Shown here piece by piece: positions 57,056 through 64,000 of a DNA stretch of 64,000 nucleotides; position 1 is the first letter of the stretch, and the number at the start of each line of letters is the position of its first letter. The DNA is from Comamonadaceae bacterium UBA4962. GTDB taxonomy: Bacteria > Pseudomonadota > Gammaproteobacteria > Burkholderiales > Burkholderiaceae_C. The stretch spans positions 14,766 to 78,765 of the forward strand of contig DHAE01000023.1 in assembly GCA_002397315.1 (NCBI GenBank), given 5' to 3'. The notes beneath the pieces were generated by a model. The model had not been told where the DNA came from. It saw only the letters and a list, made by a program, of their open reading frames with translations, and did no database searches. The position numbers and the translations under genes are program-made.

Positions 57056-60000
57056 GTGGGGAAGACTTACATAGACGGCAAGGAGGTCGTATCGCAAGCC
57101 GCTGCGGGGAGGGTGTTCAAGCCGGACGATTTCGTCTTCCTGCGCAAGAAGGACCTTCCGGGCGTGGCGCCCTACCGCAACGACAGCGGTTCGATCGACA
57201 ACCCCGCGGGCTCCACCTTCCACTCGGGCACCGACGTGGCCACGGCCGAGAGTGCGCTGATGAACGGATGGCATGCGCCCCAGGTGTCCAAGGGGGGCGT
57301 CGTCACCCTGGTGCGCGACGGGCCGGCCACCTTCACGGGCAACTGGGGCAAGCAGGTCTGGATCGAGGGCCACAAAACGGTGCGGCACGAAACGGAGGTG
57401 GGCACCACCTCGATCTGGGCCAGCTTCGGCGCGGTGAGAACCGCGATGTCCAACACCTGGGACATCGCCAAGGAGCTGGACGGCGACCTGGCATCGGAGA
57501 TCGCCAGCGAGTTCGGCGACGAGGTGCTGGCCAGCCTGAAAGACCTGTTCACCTGGGAAACACTCGGCGGGCTGGCGGTCGATGGCGGCATGGCGCTCGC
57601 CACCGCGGCCCTCACGGCAGCCGCCCCGGTGACGGCCGGGAGCTCCGGCGCGGGCGCGATCATGACCGGGGCGGCCACCGGCGTGCGCGTGGGCCAGCGC
57701 GTGGAAGCCGGGGTGCAGACCGCCGCCGCGCTCCAGGAAGAGCTGGGTGGCCTCATCGCCGACCTGACGCGGCCCGACCTGTCACGCGAGGAAAAGCGCG
57801 ACATGGCCAAACGCGCCGCGGGCATCCTCGCGCGCAGCACCGTGGGCGTGGGCATCTCCATCATCACCAAGAAATCCCGTCCGGCGAAGAAGCGTGAAAA
57901 CGACAAGACCGATGTCCAGACGTCGAAGAAGGGAGAAAGCAATCCGACGCAGTGCGCATGCGCGAGCAAGCGCCCCGTGGTCCTCGCCACGGGCGAGAAG
58001 ACCCTCACGCAGACGGATTTCTCGCTCGGCGGGCCGATCCCCATGGGATGGCTGCGCCACTACCGCAGCGGGGATGCACGCACCGACGGCTGGTTCGGCC
58101 AGGGCTGGAGCCATCCCCTCGCCACCGAACTGTGGCTGCAGGCGGACCAGTTGCTCTATCACGATGGCCAGGGCCGCGCCGTCCGCCTGCCCGGCCTGGA
58201 AGAAGGCGAGGAGCACTTCGAGGCCTACGAGCGCTTCACCGTTCGCCGCACCCATGCCGATGTGTGGCAACTCGTGCATACCGACGGGCGCGTCCACCAT
58301 TTCACGCGCCAGGCCGAGGGCCAGTGGCGCCTGCCTCTGGTGGCCCTCAGCGACCGCAACGGCAACCGCATCCAGCTGCACTTCGACCAGAACGCCTTCG
58401 GCCCGGGCTTCCGCCCGTTCAGCACGCCGCCCCGTCCCGGGCGCATCGCCGACAGCGCGGGGCGCTGGTTCCGCCTGGACTGGAGCCCGCAGGGCCAGTT
58501 GGAGGCCGTCCACGCACTGCATGCCGGCGGCGAGGAGACGCTGCTGGCGCGCTACCACTACGCCCCCGACGTGCAGGATCCGCGCAGCGAACTGGCTCCG
58601 CCCAACCTCGTGGCCCACACCAGCGCCGCCGGCCGCGTGCGGCGCTTCGAATGGAGCAGGCACCTGCTCGTCGGCTACACCCTGGCGGACGGCGCGCGCC
58701 ACCACAACGAATACGACACGCTGAGCCCGCAGGGCCGCGTCACCGTGTCGCGCAACCTCGACAGCGGCGCGGCCCACCAGTTCACCTACGAGCGGCACCG
58801 CACCTGGACGCACGATGCACTGGGCCGCACCATGGGCTTCGCCTTCGACGAGCGCCGCGACATCGTGGCCGTGCGCGATGCGCTGGGCCACGTGAGCCGC
58901 ACGCCCTTCGACGCCAACGGCCACCCCGAGGCGGCGGTGGATGCGCTGGGCCGCGAGACGCGCACCGTGTTCGACCGCCGCGGCAACCTGACGCTGCACC
59001 TGGATGCCGCCGGGCACGCGACCCGCATCGACTACGGCACCGAGGGCGGCGCAAAGGACCGCCCCGTGCGCGTCACCGATGCCCTGGGCCACACGTGGAC
59101 CCATGCATACGATGCACGCGGCAACCGCATCCGCTCCACCGATCCCCTGGGCCGCAGCACCGCCACCGAGTACGACGCCCGGGGCCTGCCGATCGTCCTC
59201 ACCGATGCCGCCGGCCGCACCCGCCGGCTGCAGTGGGATGCGTCAGCACAGCTCATCGCCTACACCGACTGCTCGGGCCGCACCAGCCGCTATGCCTATG
59301 ACGCCCTGGGCCACCTGGCCGCGAGCGTCGATGCCCTGGGCCACACCACCCGCTACCGCCACGACGCGCAGGGCCGCCTGCGCGAAGTGACCGAGCCCAC
59401 GGGCGCCACCCACCGCTATGAATGGGGCGGCGAAGGCCAGTTGCTCGCCTACACCGACCCGCTCGGCGGCACCACGCGCTACCGCTACCACGGCTCGGGC
59501 CAGCCCGCCGAGCGCACCGACGCGCGCGGTGGCGTGCTGCGCTACCACTACGACCTGGGCGAACGGCTCGTGGCCCTCACCAACGAGAACGGCGCGCACA
59601 CGCGCTTCCTCTACGACGCGGCCGACCACCTCACCGACGAGATCGGCTTCGATGGCCGCCACCAGCGCTACGTGTACAACGCCGCGGGCGAACTGACCCA
59701 CGTCGTCGAGGCCGGAGGCAGCGATGCCGGCCCGGGCAAGGTCACGCACCTGGAGCGTGATGCGCTGGGCCGGTTGGTGGGCAAACATGCCCACGGCGAC
59801 GCATCGTCCGAAGACAGCCTCGCCACCTACACCTACGACCCGCTCGGCCGCCTGACGGCAGCGACCAACCCGGCCGCCGCGATCGCCTGGCGCTACGACC
59901 CGGTCGGGCAGATCCTGCAGGAGGTGCAGACGCTCCAGCCCCTGCCGGGGCAGAAGGGTCAGCCCGAGGAACGCGTGCTCTCGCACGAGTACGACGAGCT

Positions 60001-61687
60001 GGGCCACCGCATCCGCACCACCCTGCCCGACGGCCGGGCGCTGGACTGGCTGCACTATGGATCGGGCCACCTGCACCAGATCGGGCTTACGGAAGCGGGG
60101 TCAGGCACACGCACCGTCATCACCGACATCGAGCGTGATGCCCTGCACCGTGAGACGCAACGCAGCCAGGGCGCACTGCACAGCCGCTACGACTACGACC
60201 CGGCCGGGCGCTTGGTCCGCCACCGGGCGGCAGTGGGCTCGGCATCCACCGCCCCCATAGCCACGGTGCGGCTCGAACGCGCCTATGCCTACGATGCCCT
60301 GGGCCAATTGATCGCCCGGGCCGACACCCTGCGCGGCAGCCAGGAGTTCCGCTACGACCCCGTAGGCCGCATCCTCGCCGCCCTGCCCGGCCAGGGCAGC
60401 CATGCCCCGCGGGAGCTGTTCGCCTTCGATCCCGCCGGGAACCTGCTGGACGCCAGCGAGGCGCAGATGCAGCGCGCGCAGGCCGGGCAGGCCTCGCGCC
60501 AGGGCCTCGGCGTCGTCGGCGACAACCGCCTGCGCTTCTACCAGGATCTGCACTTCGAATACGACGTGCATGGCAACGCCGTGCGCCGCACGCGCGGCAA
60601 CCAGAAGGCGGGGCATCACGAAGTCGCCGAACTGCGTTGGAATGCCGACCATCAACTGGTCGAGGCGAAAACCACACGCCACGGAGTGACCCAGGCCACG
60701 CGATACGCCTACGATGCGCTCGGCCGACGGGTGGCCAAGGCCGATGCCTTCGGCACCACGCGCTACCTGTGGGATGGCGACCTCATGGTGCACAGCCAGC
60801 GCGGGGGAAAGGCCAGCCTGTTCATCTACGAGCCGGGCAGCTTCGTGCCCCTGGCCACCGTGCAGGGCACGCAGCAGCCAGGAGGCAGGCACATCTACTG
60901 GTACCAGTGCGACCAGATAGGTGCTCCGCTGGAACTGACCGATGCCCGGGGGCACATTGTCTGGGCTGTGGATTACAAGGTGTGGGGGGAGGCCACGCTG
61001 CGGGCCGTGTCAAGCCAGGCGACAGGAACCGACGGAATAGCGGACCAGCGGCGCAGAGGTCATGGTCCGGGAATGGATCAGCAAGAAGCAGAAGTCACGC
61101 GCTTCCGCTCACTCGCACCACCGCTGATCGAGCAACCCTTCCGGCTCCAGGGGCAGCAATTTGATGAAGAAACCGGACTGCATTACAACCGATTTCGTTA
61201 TTACGACCCGACTGTAGGTAGGTTTGCTAGCCAAGACCCCATTGGATTGGCGGGGGGGAAAAACCTATTTTTATATGCACCCAATCCTAAGACATGGATT
61301 GACCCAAACGGGTTAAAAAAGGAAAATTGCCAAAAATGTCATGCCGAGTGCGAAGAATTATGGAACGAAATCCATGAAAAAACATATCAAAGAAAATCAA
61401 TTTCAGGCAACCGGGGGCTACAGGAGCGAATTGAAGAACTGCTGGAAGACAAATTTGATCTTTTCGACTGGGCCAAAGACAAAGAATCCAAACGCACTGT
61501 AGGCCCACTGGCTGGCAAGGGATCATATGAGGGGCACGTTGAACAGGCGATAGGTTTGCAACGCAGTATTAAAAAAGATATCATTCAATACGAAACAGGT
61601 GGATGCAATCGATTCAAAAAAATACCAGGGGCAATAAAAGTCATAGTAAATTCCCCAGTACCACAAGCACCGAGAGGTAGAAATTGA
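57056..61687 (+). CDS. Rhs polymorphic toxin, PAAR-like N terminus
   Basis: A 1,543-residue effector from a GTG start (AGAGGAAAG upstream). The N terminus (about 1-125) resembles a PAAR/DUF4150-like domain: IDNPAGSTFHSG, QVWIEGHKTVRHE. Hydrophobic segments at about 178-220 may insert in membranes. The YD/Rhs repeat cage runs from about 320 to 1415 and ends in RFRYYDPTVGRFASQDPIGL, with DPNGL at 1416-1420. The 123-residue tip after that is the toxin: it contains CQKCHAEC, GPLAGKGSYEGHVEQAIGLQ and a basic end, with no family recognised. Its DNA is much more AT-rich than the cage, a mark of tip exchange. Confidence 0.9.
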   Translation: MGKTYIDGKEVVSQAAAGRVFKPDDFVFLRKKDLPGVAPYRNDSGSIDNPAGSTFHSGTDVATAESALMNGWHAPQVSKGGVVTLVRDGPATFTGNWGKQVWIEGHKTVRHETEVGTTSIWASFGAVRTAMSNTWDIAKELDGDLASEIASEFGDEVLASLKDLFTWETLGGLAVDGGMALATAALTAAAPVTAGSSGAGAIMTGAATGVRVGQRVEAGVQTAAALQEELGGLIADLTRPDLSREEKRDMAKRAAGILARSTVGVGISIITKKSRPAKKRENDKTDVQTSKKGESNPTQCACASKRPVVLATGEKTLTQTDFSLGGPIPMGWLRHYRSGDARTDGWFGQGWSHPLATELWLQADQLLYHDGQGRAVRLPGLEEGEEHFEAYERFTVRRTHADVWQLVHTDGRVHHFTRQAEGQWRLPLVALSDRNGNRIQLHFDQNAFGPGFRPFSTPPRPGRIADSAGRWFRLDWSPQGQLEAVHALHAGGEETLLARYHYAPDVQDPRSELAPPNLVAHTSAAGRVRRFEWSRHLLVGYTLADGARHHNEYDTLSPQGRVTVSRNLDSGAAHQFTYERHRTWTHDALGRTMGFAFDERRDIVAVRDALGHVSRTPFDANGHPEAAVDALGRETRTVFDRRGNLTLHLDAAGHATRIDYGTEGGAKDRPVRVTDALGHTWTHAYDARGNRIRSTDPLGRSTATEYDARGLPIVLTDAAGRTRRLQWDASAQLIAYTDCSGRTSRYAYDALGHLAASVDALGHTTRYRHDAQGRLREVTEPTGATHRYEWGGEGQLLAYTDPLGGTTRYRYHGSGQPAERTDARGGVLRYHYDLGERLVALTNENGAHTRFLYDAADHLTDEIGFDGRHQRYVYNAAGELTHVVEAGGSDAGPGKVTHLERDALGRLVGKHAHGDASSEDSLATYTYDPLGRLTAATNPAAAIAWRYDPVGQILQEVQTLQPLPGQKGQPEERVLSHEYDELGHRIRTTLPDGRALDWLHYGSGHLHQIGLTEAGSGTRTVITDIERDALHRETQRSQGALHSRYDYDPAGRLVRHRAAVGSASTAPIATVRLERAYAYDALGQLIARADTLRGSQEFRYDPVGRILAALPGQGSHAPRELFAFDPAGNLLDASEAQMQRAQAGQASRQGLGVVGDNRLRFYQDLHFEYDVHGNAVRRTRGNQKAGHHEVAELRWNADHQLVEAKTTRHGVTQATRYAYDALGRRVAKADAFGTTRYLWDGDLMVHSQRGGKASLFIYEPGSFVPLATVQGTQQPGGRHIYWYQCDQIGAPLELTDARGHIVWAVDYKVWGEATLRAVSSQATGTDGIADQRRRGHGPGMDQQEAEVTRFRSLAPPLIEQPFRLQGQQFDEETGLHYNRFRYYDPTVGRFASQDPIGLAGGKNLFLYAPNPKTWIDPNGLKKENCQKCHAECEELWNEIHEKTYQRKSISGNRGLQERIEELLEDKFDLFDWAKDKESKRTVGPLAGKGSYEGHVEQAIGLQRSIKKDIIQYETGGCNRFKKIPGAIKVIVNSPVPQAPRGRN

Positions 61688-62415
61688 GACAGGGTATCGA
61701 TCAACTATTGGTTATATTAAGCCTAGACTGCTTTACAAATCTCATATGGGACAAAGAAGATATCAACATAGTTGAAAAAATAAAAGAAATCGCCAGAGAC
61801 GAATTCAAAAAAATTCTTAATGGCAGCTCGAACTATTATATGAATGCAGATTTCTCTGCAGATCGCTTAAAAAAAACGCACGATAGCTTCTACTCAAGGC
61901 TGGAAAAATTCCTTGAGAAAATACAAAAAGATTACATAAAGAGCATTCATTTCAGAATTGAAGACAAAGTATTTTCAAAAATAAATGAAGCTGTAACTCC
62001 AATATTAATCGATCTATTATGGCTAAATCAAGAAAAAATATCTCAGCCAATTAGTAACGATCTGCTTGAAATCTTATATAAAATAGAGAATTCCGAAATT
62101 AATATTCAAGAAATAGACATAGATGATGAAGAAATAGAGCATATCTGGAAAGAGTCCAACTCAGAATGGGATAGATTTATGCGGCAAGGCTCAATGTTCG
62201 AGGATATTGATGATATGCCTTGCTTGATTCTTTCCAAAGCATTAAGACTGGATTCAGCAACAATTTTTCTGAGAAAAGTTCATGCTATTCTGGATCATAA
62301 AGACTTCTCAAAATTATTAACCTTCCTAATAAAAGAAGTCAACTCAAACACAAATATATATAATAGCGAAAATAATAAATTTGCACAAACGACCCTAGAG
62401 AGCTATCTTAACTAA
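61684..62415 (+). CDS. Presumed immunity protein for the Rhs toxin
   Basis: A 243-residue protein encoded by very AT-rich DNA. The start is a TTG (61684) overlapping the toxin stop (TTGA), so toxin and immunity are translated together. The protein is helical and acidic (DIDDEEIEHIWKESNSEWDR). An immunity role is inferred from position and composition; no Imm family was recognised. Confidence 0.75.
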   Translation: MRQGIDQLLVILSLDCFTNLIWDKEDINIVEKIKEIARDEFKKILNGSSNYYMNADFSADRLKKTHDSFYSRLEKFLEKIQKDYIKSIHFRIEDKVFSKINEAVTPILIDLLWLNQEKISQPISNDLLEILYKIENSEINIQEIDIDDEEIEHIWKESNSEWDRFMRQGSMFEDIDDMPCLILSKALRLDSATIFLRKVHAILDHKDFSKLLTFLIKEVNSNTNIYNSENNKFAQTTLESYLN

Positions 62416-62487
62416 CTAAGTTATATATATTTAAAAAGCAGTCTTCATATTCAATAGTTGAATTAAAATTCATAGAATTTAATCAAA

Positions 62488-63362
62488 CAATGCGCTTGCC
62501 GGCGTGTCGGCAAGGCTGATTCCTTCGGCACCACGCGCTACCTGTGGGACGGCGATCTCACGGTGCACAGCCAGCGCGGGGGCAAAGCCAGCCTGTTCAT
62601 CTACGAGCCGGGCAGCTTCGTGCCCCTGGCCACCGTGCAGGGCACGCAGCAGCCAGGGGACAGCCGGATCTACTGGTACCGGTGCGACCAGATCGGTGCT
62701 CCGCTGGAACTGACCGATGCCCAGGGGCACATTGCCTGGGCTGCGGATTACAAGGTGTGGGGGAGACCGCCCTAAGGAAGGTGCTTAAATCGGCTACAGG
62801 TACTAATGCCTTGCCCGGGCCACGACACAAAGGCCATGGACCTGTGCTGGATGAGCACGATGCTTATAAAAATCAGTTGAGCCATAGCGTATCGCCTTTT
62901 TTAGAACAACCTTTGCGATTTCAAGGGCAGCAATTCGACGCAGAAACGTGGCTCCACTACAACCGATTCAGATATTATGATCCGAGTATAGGCATATTTT
63001 TCAGCTAATATCCAGTAGGCTTACATGGGGGAATTCATGGCTTCGCGTACGCGCCTAATGCTAATAATTGGACAGATCCGCTTGGCTCAAGCAATAAATG
63101 CTATAACTGCCCACCCAAGTGCACAGATACCAACGCTCCTCACAAGCCTAAAACTGCAGAAGGAATGGCTGCAGAACTTTCCAACCTAATCATTAAAAAT
63201 TCTGTTACCTTCAGTACCCCAACGAAGCAGGGGCACATAGACTTGCAGGGCGCTTCTCACTACGGAAAAGCAACAAAGACCGACATACCGACACCCCATG
63301 TGCAAACCCGGGACATCAACATTGGGCCCAATGGAAAAATAACCACATCAAAGAAAACCTAA
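62488..63362 (+). pseudogene. Displaced Rhs tip with toxin domain
   Basis: From about 62488 to 62763 the DNA repeats the Rhs core at 60714-60988 with scattered substitutions. After VWG the frame shifts (RPP then stop, about 62775); the other frame continues (LRFQGQQFDAETWLHYNRFR). At 63006-63008 a TAA replaces the codon expected for the Gln of the QDP motif (FFS, stop, YPVGL). A toxin-like tip of 117 codons follows without a start, containing HIDLQGASHYGKATKTDIPT and HVQ. It may belong to polymorphic toxin type 24. The fragment is a stored or decayed alternate tip. Confidence 0.72.
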
Positions 63363-63427
63363 GTTACCACTGCAGCATCAAAGCAGGATGTCAAAACGGC
63401 TCGCCGGCTTGCCAAAGAGAAAGGTTT

Positions 63428-63748
63428 ATGCAGATGAATACATCAGAAGCGCTCAAAAAACTCACAAAATGGTACAGCGACAGATGCAACGAGAATTGGG
63501 AGTATGAATTCACGATAGAGATAAAAAACGTAGACAATCCAGGATGGTCTATCAAAATAAATGGTGTATCCCAAAGAACTTCATTTACCATGGAAATAGA
63601 ACGCTCAGAAGAAGATTGGATGCACATCAAAGCAACCAAGGAAAAATTTTCCGCATACGGGGGAATACTCAACCTAGAGGAACTCATAGTTCACGCAGTA
63701 AACTGGCTTGAAAAGCAAAAACCAATTTCAAATATACTCAAAGACTAA
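63428..63748 (+). CDS. Immunity protein, Imm53-like
   Basis: A 106-residue protein. LTKWYSDRCNENWEYEFTIE and KNVDNPGWSIKINGV are the hallmark segments of the Imm53 family, and KFSAYGGILNLEELIVHAVN is its usual closing segment. It follows the displaced toxin tip by 65 bases and should neutralise that toxin. The frame is intact, although its toxin gene is broken. Its AT-rich composition matches the tip. Confidence 0.82.
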   Translation: MQMNTSEALKKLTKWYSDRCNENWEYEFTIEIKNVDNPGWSIKINGVSQRTSFTMEIERSEEDWMHIKATKEKFSAYGGILNLEELIVHAVNWLEKQKPISNILKD

Positions 63749-63946
63749 ATTAATACAGCGGTTCAAGTATGAAGTGCGACATCTGAACCTCTGGGAACCG
63801 CTCAAAACCCCTGCCCGAGCACATCGTGCTCTTAAAAATCAACGAGTTACGGCGCTCCAGACTGCGAATTCGGAGGTTTTGAGAGGTTCCCTCTGGCAAC
63901 TGGCTTCGCTATGTGCTCCACAGAGTGATGATCCGCACATGGGTAA
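63749..63946. other. Intergenic end of the island
   Basis: About 200 bases with no convincing gene. GCGGTTC near 63770 and GAACCGC near 63818 form a possible loose inverted repeat. Base composition shifts back towards GC-rich. Confidence 0.4.
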
Positions 63947-64000
63947 GAGCGGCTAACACGCCCCAGCGAAGCGGTTCTGGCGAGGCGCCACATCGCAGGC
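63947..64000. repeat. Partial copy of the 44,507 repeat
   Basis: GAGCGGCTAACACGCCCC and the following GCGAAGCGGTTCTGGCGAGG closely resemble the left half of the element at 44507-44609. The copy is cut by the window edge. Confidence 0.6.

Noticed and set aside
57782..61013. Long minus-strand frames opposite the Rhs cage
   Set aside because: Repeat-derived shadows with periodic composition; the plus-strand Rhs reading has the YD repeats.
63749..63956. Insertion-sequence remnant
   Set aside because: The loose inverted repeat and odd composition suggested one, but no transposase fragment is readable.

Overview
The window is GC-rich betaproteobacterial DNA. Gene content (serS, slpA-ispH-radC, CNNM transporter, PepSY-linked two-component system, VgrG/Rhs type VI secretion island) suggests a Comamonadaceae chromosome of the Acidovorax type. 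The genus is inferred from protein style, not from a search.

Positions 1 to about 33,657 are the right-hand part of an integrated temperate phage with a podovirus-like head. It is inserted at the 3' end of a tRNA-Ser(CGA) gene (33658-33747); the left end lies outside the window. The minus-strand arm runs from a Cro-like gene (19298) leftwards through replication (helper protein, DnaB helicase), nin-type recombination genes (NinB, NinG, a PD-(D/E)XK-like nuclease), packaging (TerS, TerL), portal, scaffold, SU10-like capsid protein, tail adaptor, fibre, a glycine-rich adhesin and a nozzle-like protein. The plus-strand arm starts with the CI-type repressor (19368-20045) and two lysogeny-cassette genes closed by a terminator. 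A second early operon follows (about 20,780 to 33,620). It holds many small unknown genes, an adenine/cytosine-type methylase, a RecA-fold annealing protein with an SSB-like partner, a C5-cytosine methylase, a Lar-like protein, dUTPase, an excisionase-like gene and the integrase. No lysis genes or injection proteins are visible; they are presumably beyond the left edge.

The regulatory region is the most unusual part. An identical 20-bp promoter/operator sequence fires leftwards (cro side) and, about 1.4 kb away, rightwards (early operon), so one repressor should control both. The rightward leader carries a boxA-like sequence and two tRNA-like RNA elements. One lies inside a 22-bp extended helix. 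The other has intact acceptor, D and T arms but a greatly expanded anticodon arm. The operon behind them is studded with intrinsic-terminator-like hairpins just upstream of genes, which fits a processive antitermination scheme.

From 33,800 to 50,400 the chromosome is housekeeping: VOC proteins, a methyltransferase, serS, threonine dehydratase-like enzyme, CBS protein, CNNM transporter, ispH, FKBP isomerase, radC, a phytase-esterase-like lipoprotein, Smr protein, a PhoP/PhoQ-like pair with PepSY partners, and a CpdB-like nucleotidase lipoprotein. From 50,585 to the end is a VgrG/Rhs effector island: VgrG, a VgrG-associated adaptor, a TIGR02270-like protein, a DUF2169 protein, a ketosynthase-like protein and a 1,543-residue Rhs protein with an AT-rich toxin tip, followed by its overlapping presumed immunity gene. 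A displaced, frameshifted Rhs tip with its own Imm53-like immunity gene ends the island, followed by the start of a repeat that also occurs at 44,507.
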